36,975 bases of DNA, taken from contig NZ_JACIEU010000035.1 of NCBI RefSeq assembly GCF_014197035.1, forward strand, positions 1-36,975, written 5' to 3'. The notes under the pieces were generated by a model. The model did no database searches. It was not told where the DNA came from and saw nothing but the letters and a program-made list of their open reading frames with translations. Below, in pieces: positions 6,588-15,744 of this stretch. This DNA is from Sphingobium scionense (lineage in GTDB: Bacteria; Pseudomonadota; Alphaproteobacteria; Sphingomonadales; Sphingomonadaceae). The stretch's first letter is position 1, and each line of letters opens with the position of its first letter. A program made the position numbers and the translations under genes.

Positions 6588-7787
6588 ATGTCCGAAAAGC
6601 CCACCAACGGCTCCAATGCGGAAATCATCGTCGTCAAGACCGGCGACGCAGCCCTGCCGACGCGCTCGCGGAACGCGGACGCCGAAACCGTCGATACCCG
6701 GCTCTTGCGCACGATCGGCGGCATCGTGCCAACCGATCTGCCAGCGATCAGCCAGCTCGGGCTCGAGACGACGCTGGCGGCCATGGCTGACGCGACCAAA
6801 GCGGCAATCGCCGCCGATCTCGATTGCTGGCGCGACTGGTGCGGCGAGGAAAATCGGACACCGCTGCCGGCCGATCCCGAAGATATGGTGCGCTATGTGA
6901 ATGCGCTCGACGCCAAGGGCAAAAAGCCCGCGACGCTCGCGCGCCGCATCGCGAGCCTCGGCTCTGTACACCGCATGATGGGATTGGCGGGCGATACCGC
7001 GCCTACCGACGCGCCGATGGTGCGCGCGGCGCTCAAGGCCGTCCGCCGGCGCCGGGGCGCTCGACAGCGCCAGGCAGCCCCCTTGCGGCTGGGCAAGGCG
7101 CTGGATACCCATGTCACCAAGGGTTTCACCCTCGCCGCACTGCTCGACGCCTGTGGCGGCGATTTGCAGGGGTTGCGAGATGCCGCCCTGCTCTCGCTGG
7201 GCTATGATGCGGGCCTGCGGGTCAGCGAACTCACCGTGGTGGAACGTCTGCAAATCGATCAGCAGGAGGATGGCTCGGCGACGCTGTTCATCCCCTTCTC
7301 GAAGACCGACCAGGATGGCGAAGGCGCCTGGGCGTGGCTCTCGGCCGAAACCATGCGGCGGGTTCACGCCTGGGAGGAGGCAAGCGACATCAAGGAAGGA
7401 CCGCTTTTCCGCCGGGTCGGCGTCGATAGACGGCGCGCGCAGCAGGCAGAACCGGAAACTGCTCTGGCGCGAACGACTTATTCCGTCGGGACAGCATCGC
7501 TTACCCGGCAAGGCGTCAACGGCATCTACCGCCGTATCGCGCTGGCCGCCTACGACAAGGGACTGGTGACGCTGCCGGCGGGCAAGCTGCATGACGCGAT
7601 CCAGGCCCTGTCCACCCACTCTCTGCGTGTCGGCCTGACCCAGGACCTGTTTGCAGCGGGGGAGGATGGCGTCGGCATTGCGCAGGCCCTACGCTGGAGT
7701 TCGCCGGCAACCGCGCTGCGCTACGGCCGAAAACTTGCTGTCCGTAGCAATGTTGCCGCCCGCGTCCTGTCTCGCGTCCGTGGTTGA
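6588..7787 (+). CDS. Tyrosine recombinase / site-specific integrase
   Basis: The 399-residue protein has an N-terminal SAM-like core-binding domain (about 55-165) and a C-terminal catalytic domain. Catalytic residues are visible: R211 in YDAGLRVSELT, K239 in FSKTDQ, H344 and R347 in STHSLRVGL, W370 and the nucleophile Y379 in TALRYGRKLAV. The set is complete, so it should be active. These enzymes cut and rejoin two short sites through a covalent 3'-phosphotyrosine. The start ATG at 6588 has only a weak ribosome binding site. The inverted repeat at 6426-6454 upstream is a plausible target. It separates the defence genes from the redox cargo and could have brought in either. The closest subfamily is not identified. 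Confidence 0.92.
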   Translation: MSEKPTNGSNAEIIVVKTGDAALPTRSRNADAETVDTRLLRTIGGIVPTDLPAISQLGLETTLAAMADATKAAIAADLDCWRDWCGEENRTPLPADPEDMVRYVNALDAKGKKPATLARRIASLGSVHRMMGLAGDTAPTDAPMVRAALKAVRRRRGARQRQAAPLRLGKALDTHVTKGFTLAALLDACGGDLQGLRDAALLSLGYDAGLRVSELTVVERLQIDQQEDGSATLFIPFSKTDQDGEGAWAWLSAETMRRVHAWEEASDIKEGPLFRRVGVDRRRAQQAEPETALARTTYSVGTASLTRQGVNGIYRRIALAAYDKGLVTLPAGKLHDAIQALSTHSLRVGLTQDLFAAGEDGVGIAQALRWSSPATALRYGRKLAVRSNVAARVLSRVRG

Positions 7788-7913
7788 AAGGACAGCTTCT
7801 CCACGTCGAAGACATGAGGCGAGCTGCCGCGCGACGGGCTGATCCGCGGCGTGGGATCGTCGTCATAGTGTCAGAGATCGTCCGGGGAGCGTTCTAGGGG
7901 CCAGCTGTCTTAG

Positions 7914-8315
7914 ATCGACCATAACGTCGAATCGGTCGTGGACGTGGTCCGTGACCTCACCGGCGGCCGAGGCGTTGACCTCATCGTCGATCCGGTGGGT
8001 TCCACCCTAGCGACATCCCTCGCCGCGCTCCGCGACGAAGGAGTCTTGGTGTCCGTGGGCAATGCCGGCGGCGAGGCTCTGACAGTGGATTTTTGGCCAG
8101 CGGTGCAGCGAAATCAAACGGTCATCGGCGTATTCATGAGAACCGTCCTGTCACGTGCAGCGGTGCGCCAAACCATCGACATGATGCTCGCCGACGTTGC
8201 GAAAGGCAGTCTCACCGTGCCAATCGACAGAAGGTTTCCGCTCGCCGAGGCAGGGGCCGCCCATCGGTATGCCGAGGACAACAAGGTCCTCGGCCGCATC
8301 GTGCTGATCCCCTGA
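7914..8315 (+). pseudogene. C-terminal remnant of an MDR-type quinone oxidoreductase
   Basis: The open frame follows a TAG at 7911-7913. It encodes about 133 residues matching the last third of zinc-type or quinone oxidoreductases of the medium-chain dehydrogenase family: VVRDLTGGRGVDLIVDPVGS, the VGNAGG loop, and PLAEAGAAHRYAEDNKVLGR near the end. The GroES-like catalytic domain and the first part of the Rossmann fold (about 200 residues) are absent. No plausible start with a ribosome binding site exists; the nearest GTG is at 7938. The gene was cut on its 5' side, about 125 nt after the recombinase stop, which suggests a recombination junction near 7790-7915. Confidence 0.8.
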
Positions 8316-8351
8316 CGCCGATTTCGCCCAACCGCTACCGAGCGCCTGCTG

Positions 8352-9092
8352 TCAGGCGATCGCGCCCGCGTCGGCGGTCAAGGTGGTGCCTGTAATTACA
8401 CTCGCCGCAGGACTTGCTAGAAACACGACCGCATTCGCGATTTCACTCGGCTTGGCGAAGCGGCCCAGAGACGTCAAACTCCGTTGGAAATCTGCCGCCG
8501 GGCCGTCTGCGGGGTTCGCGTCAGTATCCACAGATCCGGGCTGCACGAGGTTCACGGTGATGCCCTGCGGCCCGAGTTCACGTGACAACCCGCGAGTGAA
8601 GGACGTAAGCGCGGCCTTTGACATCGCATAGGCCGTTACGCCCGGGAATGGGACGCGTTCGCCGAGCCCCGACCCAATCGAGATTATGCGCCCCCGAGCG
8701 GAGAGATGCGGAATGGCGGCCTTCGCGAATAGCACTGGTGCTCGCACGTTGACGTCCATCAGCTTCTGATACTCGGCCACATCGAGGTCGGCGATCAGAC
8801 CGGAATGGCCGATCGCCGCGCTATTGACGAGAATATCAAGACCACCGAGCGCCGAGACGGCCTCGCTCACGGCGCGCGTGATCGCATCCGGGTCTGCGCT
8901 ATCGGCCTGTATGGCGACCGCGCGACGTCCGACACCATGTATAGCTTGAGCAACCTCGTCAGCCTTTTCGGCGGCGTGCTGGTAGGTGAACGCGATGTCC
9001 GCGCCGCTTTCGGCCAGCGCCAGCGCGATCGCGGCTCCGATGCCTCGCGAAGCTCCCGTAACCAACGCACGTTTTCCATTCAGATCGATCAT
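8352..9092 (-). CDS. SDR-family oxidoreductase (FabG-like)
   Basis: I choose the ATG at 9092 (MIDLNGKRALVTG), with GGAC 7 nt upstream, over the ATG at 9113. The result is 246 residues, the classical short-chain dehydrogenase length. Motifs are complete: TGASRGIG near the start for NAD(P), NSAAIG in place of NNAG, S in SIGSG and the YAMSKAA catalytic Tyr/Lys. The substrate cannot be told. The Asp-rich end of the second strand and the IAFTYQHAAEK segment fit NADP(H) use. It converges with the MDR remnant and is divergent from the AraC-type regulator at 9374, which probably controls it. Confidence 0.9.
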   Translation of the reverse strand: MIDLNGKRALVTGASRGIGAAIALALAESGADIAFTYQHAAEKADEVAQAIHGVGRRAVAIQADSADPDAITRAVSEAVSALGGLDILVNSAAIGHSGLIADLDVAEYQKLMDVNVRAPVLFAKAAIPHLSARGRIISIGSGLGERVPFPGVTAYAMSKAALTSFTRGLSRELGPQGITVNLVQPGSVDTDANPADGPAADFQRSLTSLGRFAKPSEIANAVVFLASPAASVITGTTLTADAGAIA

Positions 9093-9191
9093 ATATTTGT
9101 CCTTTTCTACCATTTTGACGCTGCCGGTGGCGCGAGTCCGTATGATGCAAGGCGCGAGCAGTGTGCAGCTCAGTCTCAGCTCGTCATGTTG

Positions 9192-9305
9192 TGTGAAAGC
9201 TATCGCCGCCCGTCACGTCCGCCTCGCGCAAGTGCACGATTGGCGTCGGCAATTTGGTTCGGAGCCTCGTCATCGCTTCGCATTTCCTTCCGTCCTTGAG
9301 ATAGG
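9192..9305 (+). pseudogene. Possible small remnant of a transposase accessory ORF (IS66 TnpA type)
   Basis: Within the SDR-AraC intergenic stretch the frame reading KAIAARHVRLAQVHDWRRQF, then FAFPSVLEI, resembles the helix-turn-helix and following segment of small IS66-family TnpA proteins (AARHGL...WRRQ). Only about 35 codons are recognisable and there are no IS ends in sight. This is a low-confidence reading. Confidence 0.25.
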
Positions 9306-9373
9306 TCAGCGACAAGGAAACGGCATTCCCGATACTACCTTACTCTTGCCTGATCCTACCAAGTGACTAACTA

Positions 9374-10261
9374 ATGGGTATGTTTGATCTCGAGATTGCG
9401 ACCCGCCGCCTGCTTGACGATATCGCACCCCATATTGCTCCGCGTGGCGCGCTTGTTGGGCAGGCAACACCTGTTCCACGCTTGACGCTATGGACGAGCA
9501 CGAGTGTCACGCCCCCCACAGCGGCGGTATTTGAGCCTATGTTCTATGCCGTCGCGCGTGGCGCAAAAGTCCTGACGATGGGCGCCAACCGTTTCGAGAT
9601 GTCGGCCGGCGACTGCGCTGCGTCATCCTTTGGGCTGCCCTATTCTCATCAGCTCATTGGCGCGACGCCGGATGCTCCGTATGTCGGCATCAGCCTCCAT
9701 CTGGACGTCGATAGGCTCACAAGGGTCGTACTCGACATGCCTAAACATCAGGAGCGATGGACATGCGCGGTAGCGGCGGGCGATCTGGGTGGCGTGGTCG
9801 GCGAAGCGTTCACGCAACTCGTCGGCCTTGTGAACGCGCCTGACGACATAGGGGTGCTCGCGCCACTCTACGAAAGCGAACTCTATTATCGTCTCCTGCA
9901 AAGCGCGATGGGCGGTACGCTACGTCAGATCGTGGAGCGGAACGATCGTGTTCGGCAAATCAAGGCGGCCGCAGACTGGCTAGGCGCCCATAACGACGAA
10001 CCAGTGATCATCCAGGAATTGGCAGCAAGCGCAGGCATGAGCGTGACTTCATTTCATAGGCACTTCAAGGCTGTTACCGGATACAGCCCGCTCGCCTTTC
10101 AGCGTCAAATGCGCCTTCTCGAAGCTAGAAAGTTGCTTGTGGCTGGCAGCACCAATGTGGCGCGTGTTGCATTCGAGGTGGGCTATCAAAGCCCGGCCCA
10201 GTTCAGCCGAGAATACAAGAACATGTTCGGCAACTCACCGCTGATCGATCTGCAGCGCTGA
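9374..10261 (+). CDS. AraC-family transcriptional regulator
   Basis: The protein has 295 residues. The N-terminal half matches the AraC_N-type (PF06719-like) cupin-like sensor domain. The C-terminal half has the two helix-turn-helix units: IIQELAASAGMSVTSFHRHF at about 210-230 and VARVAFEVGYQSPAQFSREY at about 260-280. Such regulators usually sit beside and control oxidoreductase genes. Here the target is probably the divergent SDR gene across a 281-nt intergenic region. The start at 9374 lacks a strong ribosome binding site, and the ATG two codons later is an alternative. The ligand is unknown. Confidence 0.93.
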   Translation: MGMFDLEIATRRLLDDIAPHIAPRGALVGQATPVPRLTLWTSTSVTPPTAAVFEPMFYAVARGAKVLTMGANRFEMSAGDCAASSFGLPYSHQLIGATPDAPYVGISLHLDVDRLTRVVLDMPKHQERWTCAVAAGDLGGVVGEAFTQLVGLVNAPDDIGVLAPLYESELYYRLLQSAMGGTLRQIVERNDRVRQIKAAADWLGAHNDEPVIIQELAASAGMSVTSFHRHFKAVTGYSPLAFQRQMRLLEARKLLVAGSTNVARVAFEVGYQSPAQFSREYKNMFGNSPLIDLQR

Positions 10262-10359
10262 CCTGACCTGATGATGTTCAGCAGGAACAAATGCTGAGAA
10301 ACCCGGGTCCTCGCGTGCAACGGGACGGTCGAGACACGTATTTCGCCGTCCGTCAGAAA

Positions 10360-11289
10360 TCATTGCGCAAGGAGGTAGAGCTGTTTCTCTCGGTAGTCCC
10401 AGACAGTCTTGAAATTCCGCAGGAAGACAAAACCGAGTTCGAGTTCTGTATCTTCGGTAATTCCAACCGGCGCTGCGCTGGCCGACGCGCCCTCTTCGAC
10501 CTCGATGCCCGGAGCGCTGACGTCGATCCTATCGGCAATCCGAACAGTCGCTAGGTCGAATGTGTCCGGGTTTTCCGTTGAGCTTAGCTGACCACCGTCA
10601 AGCAGGCGCCGTCTTTTTTCCTCACCGATATTCAGAGACCCATACATGCCGGTGTCCAGGCTGACGATCGCATCCACATCGCCGATACGCGCCCGTATCA
10701 AAGGGATGTTGGGGAGCTTCCGGGTTTCGAACGGCAATGCTGCAACGAGCTTTTCGCCACCCAGAAATCTGTCAGGACCTTCTTCGTAGAAGGTTACTTC
10801 TAAATGCTGATAATCAAGTTTCATAGCGTAGCTGGAGAAAAATCCGTAGCCGATCCAGCCTAAAAAATCTGGCGTGATCTTCTCGAGCATACGCGCGTCC
10901 TGGCTCCGCACGCTGGTTACGCGCGGATAGTCGATATCCCCGATACGAATCTTCCGGACCTCAGAATGGAGGCGCACATCGTAGGTCTGGCCACTGCCGA
11001 AATGACCGGTGCCTATCTTGCTTCCCCCAACTAACGGCACCCGATGATCGTTGATCACAAGGGCATCCTGCATACCGGTGTCGAGCATGAACTTGCCCCT
11101 CACACCTGCGATCTCGCCCTCGATGAAGGGAAACTCCCGGACCATGACAAGAGGCAGTGTAACTGTCTTGCCGGCCAGCCGCATTTCCGGAGCGCGGTCT
11201 GATTTGGTTGAGATTGGAGGATTGGCGGTCGCAGATAGAGGTGTCACCAACGCTACCAAGAGCGACAGCTGTATCGCTTTACATCGCAT
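10360..11289 (-). CDS. Secreted retropepsin-like aspartic protease with two DTG motifs
   Basis: I choose the ATG at 11289 (MRCKAIQLSLLVALVTPLSA), which gives a clean signal peptide and 309 residues; the frame is open further up to 11370. Two catalytic motifs are visible: LDTGM at 69-73 and LDTGM at 211-215, each preceded by a beta-strand and followed by hydrophobic residues. This is the arrangement of a single-chain pseudosymmetric pepsin or retropepsin fold. It should act in the periplasm; the substrate is unknown. It is the last gene of the minus-strand run, 150 nt past the antiporter gene. A second family member with a degenerate second motif is at 17142-18170. Confidence 0.72.
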   Translation of the reverse strand: MRCKAIQLSLLVALVTPLSATANPPISTKSDRAPEMRLAGKTVTLPLVMVREFPFIEGEIAGVRGKFMLDTGMQDALVINDHRVPLVGGSKIGTGHFGSGQTYDVRLHSEVRKIRIGDIDYPRVTSVRSQDARMLEKITPDFLGWIGYGFFSSYAMKLDYQHLEVTFYEEGPDRFLGGEKLVAALPFETRKLPNIPLIRARIGDVDAIVSLDTGMYGSLNIGEEKRRRLLDGGQLSSTENPDTFDLATVRIADRIDVSAPGIEVEEGASASAAPVGITEDTELELGFVFLRNFKTVWDYREKQLYLLAQ

Positions 11290-11439
11290 GATGACTTTCA
11301 GATTGGCCGATAATCCTGATTGAGGGCCCTCATCGGAAGTAGTGATGGCCGCTTTAATCTCCAATTGCATTTTTCTGGTCGCTTTCGTTCGTCGGCATTG
11401 TTGGCTGGTTCACTTTCCACGTGAGTGGCCGTCCGGCTC

Positions 11440-13224
11440 TTACAACACTCGTTCATTCCCGGACTCGCGCGCGAGCGTGCCCACTAGCGGTTCGGGCCGG
11501 GGCTGAAGGAGCAGCCGATCGCTTCCTGACATGGCGTCTCCCTGGACCTGCTCGGAAAGGCGCTCATCGTCGCGACGGCGGATATCTTCAGCAACGTCAG
11601 CAATCTCAGCCTCGGGAAAGCCCAGCACGCGCAGACCTTCAGCGCCCATCACATAGGCGGACTCGACTGTCTCTCGGACCTGATAGCCTACGCCAGCCCG
11701 GATCAATTCCACCGCATGCGCACGGTCGCGGCTTCGAACCAGGAGTTTCGCCTGCGGAAACTCATGCTGCGCCAACTCTACGATCTGCATCGCAGCCTTG
11801 GGATCATCGATGCAGACCATGATGACATCGGCACCGCCTGCGCCGGAATGATGCAGCACATCGAGCCGCGCGCCGTCTCCAAAGAACACCTTGAATCCAT
11901 ATCGCTCCGCGTCACGGATTCGATCTGGATCGTTGTCAATGACTGAAAGGTCAACGCCCTGGGCCAGAAGCAGTTGGGAGGCGATTTGCCCGAACCGTCC
12001 AAAGCCTATTATCAGCACGCGTCCTTTCAGGTCACGGGCATCATCGACGCCGTCCATCGACGTCTCCGTCCGCAAGACCCGCTCGGCCGCGATCATCAGC
12101 AGCGGGGTCAAGGCCATCGAAAGGATGACGACGGTGGCGAAGACGGCATTCTGTCGTGAGTCGATGACGCCACCGGCCGTTGCAGCCGTGTACAGGACGA
12201 ATGCAAACTCACCGCCCTGGAGGAACATGGAGGTGCGATGGAGCGCCTGGTGATTGGAGCTGCCGAAAAGCCGCGCGACTCCATAGACGACCACGGCCTT
12301 GGCGACCGTGAAGGCAGCCAGCATGGCAAGCAGAAGCCGCCATTCGGCCGCAACGATCGCGAGATCGAGGGACATGCCGACAGCTAGGAAGAAAAGCCCC
12401 ATCAGTAGGCCGCGAAAGGGCTCGATGTCGCTTTCTATCTGATGGCGATAGCTCGAGTTCGACAGCATGACGCCGGCGAGGAATGCGCCCATGGCCATCG
12501 AGAGGCCCGTGACGTCCATCAGCAACGCTGCCCCGAGCACAACGAGCAGTGCTCCCGCCGTCAGGACCTCGCGGGTCCGCGCACGGGCGAGGAGCGCGAA
12601 GAATGGATTAAGCGCCCAGCGCGAGATGCCGAGCAGCGCGAACAACGCGGCAACTGCAACCAGCAAATTCGCCCATGATGCCTCCCCGTGAGACAAGGGT
12701 GACAGAAAGCCGACCACCGCAAGGAGCGGAACGATCATCAGATCCTCGAAGAGGAGGATCGCGACAGACTTCTGCCCCTCGCTCCCCGATATCTCTCCGC
12801 GATCCTGCAACACCGACATGATGACGGCTGTCGAGGAGAGGACGAAGCCAGTCCCGGCGATGAATGCGACAGGGCCCGGCAAGCCGAAGAGGAGCGCGCC
12901 GGTCAATCCCAGGGTGGCGATAGCGGCAGCGACTTGCGCAAGCCCCAGCCCAAAGATCTGGCCGCGCATCGCCCATAATTTATAGGGTCGCAGTTCGAGC
13001 CCGATGACGAAGAGAAACATCACCACGCCAAGTTCGGAGAAGTGAAGGATGGATTGCGCATCGGTGAAAAGACCCAGCACCGATGGCCCCACCAATACAC
13101 CGGCGCCGAAATAGCCGAGCACTGATCCCAGTCCGAGCCGCCTGAATAGCGGCACCGCAAGGACAGCCGCGCCCATCAATGCGACGGCAGGCCCAATCGT
13201 TTGTCCAAGGCTTACATCAGCCAT
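11440..13224 (-). CDS. Kef-type monovalent cation:proton antiporter (CPA2)
   Basis: The protein has 594 residues with about twelve predicted membrane helices from 10 to 385. It carries the conserved antiporter segments LGYFGAGVLVGPSVLG (36-51), STAVIMSVLQDRGE (131-144) and LLFEDLMIVPLLA (157-169). A cytoplasmic RCK/TrkA-N domain begins at about 401 with the nucleotide-binding GFGRFG (407-412). A shorter C-terminal tail follows instead of a second regulatory domain, as in KefC/KefB. Kef systems exchange K+ for H+ and acidify the cell to protect it against electrophiles, usually gated by glutathione adducts. A flavodoxin-fold partner (KefF/YabF type) normally helps; the azoreductase at 20326 could fill that role, though this is only inference. 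A GAGG ribosome binding site precedes the start. Confidence 0.92.
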   Translation of the reverse strand: MADVSLGQTIGPAVALMGAAVLAVPLFRRLGLGSVLGYFGAGVLVGPSVLGLFTDAQSILHFSELGVVMFLFVIGLELRPYKLWAMRGQIFGLGLAQVAAAIATLGLTGALLFGLPGPVAFIAGTGFVLSSTAVIMSVLQDRGEISGSEGQKSVAILLFEDLMIVPLLAVVGFLSPLSHGEASWANLLVAVAALFALLGISRWALNPFFALLARARTREVLTAGALLVVLGAALLMDVTGLSMAMGAFLAGVMLSNSSYRHQIESDIEPFRGLLMGLFFLAVGMSLDLAIVAAEWRLLLAMLAAFTVAKAVVVYGVARLFGSSNHQALHRTSMFLQGGEFAFVLYTAATAGGVIDSRQNAVFATVVILSMALTPLLMIAAERVLRTETSMDGVDDARDLKGRVLIIGFGRFGQIASQLLLAQGVDLSVIDNDPDRIRDAERYGFKVFFGDGARLDVLHHSGAGGADVIMVCIDDPKAAMQIVELAQHEFPQAKLLVRSRDRAHAVELIRAGVGYQVRETVESAYVMGAEGLRVLGFPEAEIADVAEDIRRRDDERLSEQVQGDAMSGSDRLLLQPRPEPLVGTLARESGNERVL

Positions 13225-13254
13225 GGTCGCCCTCGGGGTTCTTTCGGAATGGGC

Positions 13255-14295
13255 TCAATTTTGATTCCTCCCGTCGGACGTAATCGGGGCTGTTTCTTGT
13301 GCATCCTGCTTCGGCCATCGCAGTTGCACGAAGCGGCTGATTTCGTGTTGGAGCTCAAGGTCTTCCGGGGTTCCGCCCCCGAAGCCCCCGTGCGGCATCG
13401 CTTCGAAGATATGCAATTCGGCCGACACGCCCGCCCGGCGCAGCGCGCGGTGCATACGAACTGTGTTGGAAAGAAAGAGGTCGCGGGTGCCCGACTGTAG
13501 AAATGTGGGCGGAAAGCCACTCAGGTCACCATATAGCGGTGATATGTGGGCCTGCGAAAGGTCAGCCCCGGCCGCGTAAAGTAGGTTGCTCGACGTCAGA
13601 CGCGTAGGCAGCACCAGATCCACAAGCCAATTTGTCTCGAAGCTATCGCCGGACTCCGTCAGATCGACCTGCGGCGACAGCAGCACCAGCCCAGCCGGGA
13701 ATGGCAAACCCTCGTCTCGCGCTCTGAGCAGGGTCGCGGCCGCAAGATTGCCGCCTGCCGAACGTCCACCGATGACGACGTCTTCCGGTCGGTGGCGCTC
13801 AAGCACGTAGCGATAGGCCGACAGGGCGTCGTCCAACGCTGCGGGAAAGGGATGCTCGGGCGGGGTTCGGTAATCCACGCCGTAGCATTTCACGCCATTT
13901 TGGTCGGCCTGCATCTGCGCTCCCACACGGCAGGCCTCACCGCCGCCAAACACCAGCGCGCCGCCATGGAAGTCGATATAGGCGCGCCCTTCGTCCGTTA
14001 GCGTTCGCGGCGTAGCAAGATGGATCGTTGCGCCATGCCCGGTAAGCGTTTCGACGGTCGAGCCGGATTGTCCGGCCAGCGCATTCACCGCCACCGCATA
14101 TTGGCCGTCGACCTGGGTCTTGACGTGCAGCCATGCCTGAAGGTCGTCGGGGCTGGGCGCGACGAAGGCCGCGTTCAGCACGCTCCCGTCGGCGCGGACA
14201 AGACGTTCCAGCGCGGCACGAGCGGCGTCGCTTATCGAGGACGGGAAAGGGACGGTGTGCTGCGGTACGGCTACGCCGAAGTTCGGATCGTTCAT
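13255..14295 (-). CDS. Alpha/beta hydrolase, hormone-sensitive-lipase family esterase
   Basis: The protein has 346 residues. HSL-family features are present: the oxyanion HGG (110-112, in DFHGGALVF), nucleophile S179 in GGRSAGGN, catalytic D272 in SGTRDLF and H302 in MPHGGF. It should hydrolyse short-chain esters. The usual HGGG is HGGA here. No signal peptide is visible, so it is probably cytoplasmic. It lies 30 nt upstream of the Kef gene and 69 nt downstream of the RidA gene on the same strand, consistent with cotranscription. The substrate is unknown. Confidence 0.9.
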   Translation of the reverse strand: MNDPNFGVAVPQHTVPFPSSISDAARAALERLVRADGSVLNAAFVAPSPDDLQAWLHVKTQVDGQYAVAVNALAGQSGSTVETLTGHGATIHLATPRTLTDEGRAYIDFHGGALVFGGGEACRVGAQMQADQNGVKCYGVDYRTPPEHPFPAALDDALSAYRYVLERHRPEDVVIGGRSAGGNLAAATLLRARDEGLPFPAGLVLLSPQVDLTESGDSFETNWLVDLVLPTRLTSSNLLYAAGADLSQAHISPLYGDLSGFPPTFLQSGTRDLFLSNTVRMHRALRRAGVSAELHIFEAMPHGGFGGGTPEDLELQHEISRFVQLRWPKQDAQETAPITSDGRNQN

Positions 14296-14364
14296 CTGTG
14301 CTCGAACTCTTTGATGATGCAGGTACGGATATCCGCCTCCAGGGCTTCCGCCAGCGCTGCGTTG

Positions 14365-14766
14365 TCATGTCACGATCGCGGTCACCCGAATCTCGATCCG
14401 CATTTCCGGAAGACCAAGTGCGTCGACACCAACCTGCGTCCAGATCGGCGCATGATCGGGCATATAGCGCCTGAATAGCGTTGCCATCGTCTCGTTGACC
14501 ACCGGCGGGAATCCGCCGACGTGGTACGAGTTCACATGCACAACATTCGCCCAGCTTGCCCCCGCGGTGGAGAGTGTGCGCTCGACATTTTGAAAGGCCT
14601 GCGCGATCTCGTTTTCGAGGTCGGCGGCTATGACAAGATCGTTGTTCCAACCTCCCTGACCGGAGATTTCCACGCGGTTCCCGATACGCACGGCCTGAGA
14701 GTAATGGAGCAGGTCTCGAAGTCGGTCGCCATAACCGGGCGTGACGAAGAATGAGGGTGGTTGCAT
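14365..14766 (-). CDS. RidA-family protein (Rid/YjgF/YER057c)
   Basis: I choose the ATG at 14766 (MQPPSFFVTPGYG), which has GGAG six bases upstream, over the GTG at 14778; the product is 133 residues. Family features: the SQAVRIGNRVEISGQGG strand region, QAFQNVERTLS helix, and the C-terminal LPEMRIEIRVTA. The arginine that binds the 2-aminoacrylate carboxylate in true RidA imine deaminases (before the LP) appears to be replaced in the segment APIWTQVGVDALGLP. So it likely belongs to a Rid subfamily with another small-molecule role. It sits in a run of stress and detoxification genes. No membrane or export signal. Confidence 0.9.
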   Translation of the reverse strand: MQPPSFFVTPGYGDRLRDLLHYSQAVRIGNRVEISGQGGWNNDLVIAADLENEIAQAFQNVERTLSTAGASWANVVHVNSYHVGGFPPVVNETMATLFRRYMPDHAPIWTQVGVDALGLPEMRIEIRVTAIVT

Positions 14767-14841
14767 GATCGTCTCCACGAAGGGGAAAGGTGCGACGGCG
14801 CTTTACATGTCGGGCGGGTGGTGGGGCGATGCTTGCTTGGC

Positions 14842-15744
14842 TCACGAAACCTCGCTCGATCCGCCTGGCGAGCGCAGGCGCCACCAACAGATCGCACCGA
14901 CAACGAAGATCAGGGCCGTCCTGACGAGATGACCGTCGAGCGCGGAGCCGGAGAGCCGAAGGTCGTCGAAGACCCCTTGCTGGATCGAGTTTACGGCCGC
15001 ATGCGCAAGCGCCGCGGACCAAAAGCTCCCCGAACGAACGGTCAGCCACCCAAAGAGCAACGATGCGCCAAGCATCTGCAGCGGGAACAGCACCAGCGCG
15101 CCGAGCAAGGGGGTTTCCGGGAAGTTGTAGCCGGCGATCAGCCCCGGCAAGTGCCACGCCCACCAGATAAGCGCGACCCATAAGATGGCAGCCACAACGC
15201 CACAATGCTGTTCCAGATGGCCTTGAAGAAAGCCGCGCCAGGCAAATTCCTCGCCGGTCGTCGCGACAAGCCCGATGGTCGAATAAATAATCGCAGTGGC
15301 GCCAACATTGAGCAGGAAGAGAGGCCAGTGTTGAAAACCAGCGCCCAATACCCATGGTCCTCCCGCGACAGAAACCCCGCTCGCAGCAAAGGTGAACCAT
15401 CCCGATGTCGCCAATCCCGCCAACATGAGGATCCCGAGCATGGCGAAGGCTATCATCGTTTCCACGCCGATCCCGATCGGGAGGTAGCCTAATTTACCCA
15501 AGCGCCAACGGACGCCCTCGCGCGCCGCTCGACTGCGGGTCATAAACGCCAGGGCCAGGAAGGTCGGCGACCACATCACGAGGATGAAGACCGCTTTTGT
15601 GAGGCTGTTGTCGAGACCGAGCAGAAGGATAGCCGGAAGCTGGATGCACCAGCTCAGCGCGATAGCCAGGATCGCGTAGAGCACGATTGCCCGGAGCGTC
15701 ATGGGCCTGCGCAAACTCTCAATGTTGATGGTGGCTCCAGTCAT
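14842..15744 (-). CDS. CPBP-family intramembrane metalloprotease
   Basis: The protein has 300 residues and about eight membrane helices. All CPBP motifs are visible: EEFAWRG (E165, E166, R170), a helix with WWAWH (H198), and HAAVN (H248, N252). CPBP (Abi/CAAX-processing-like) enzymes cleave prenylated proteins or bacterial membrane substrates, and some confer immunity to bacteriocins. The start ATG overlaps the stop of the upstream membrane-protein gene by 4 bases (ATGA), so the two are translationally coupled and likely work together. Anything it cleaves in this operon is unknown; the neighbouring membrane protein is a candidate partner. Confidence 0.88.
   Translation of the reverse strand: MTGATINIESLRRPMTLRAIVLYAILAIALSWCIQLPAILLLGLDNSLTKAVFILVMWSPTFLALAFMTRSRAAREGVRWRLGKLGYLPIGIGVETMIAFAMLGILMLAGLATSGWFTFAASGVSVAGGPWVLGAGFQHWPLFLLNVGATAIIYSTIGLVATTGEEFAWRGFLQGHLEQHCGVVAAILWVALIWWAWHLPGLIAGYNFPETPLLGALVLFPLQMLGASLLFGWLTVRSGSFWSAALAHAAVNSIQQGVFDDLRLSGSALDGHLVRTALIFVVGAICWWRLRSPGGSSEVS

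Noticed and set aside
6444..7619. 391-codon minus-strand frame opposite the recombinase
   Set aside because: The recombinase carries all catalytic residues; the antisense frame has none.
13937..15400. 487-codon minus-strand frame across the RidA, HSL and CPBP genes
   Set aside because: Out of frame with three well-supported genes and full of Arg-rich low-complexity sequence.
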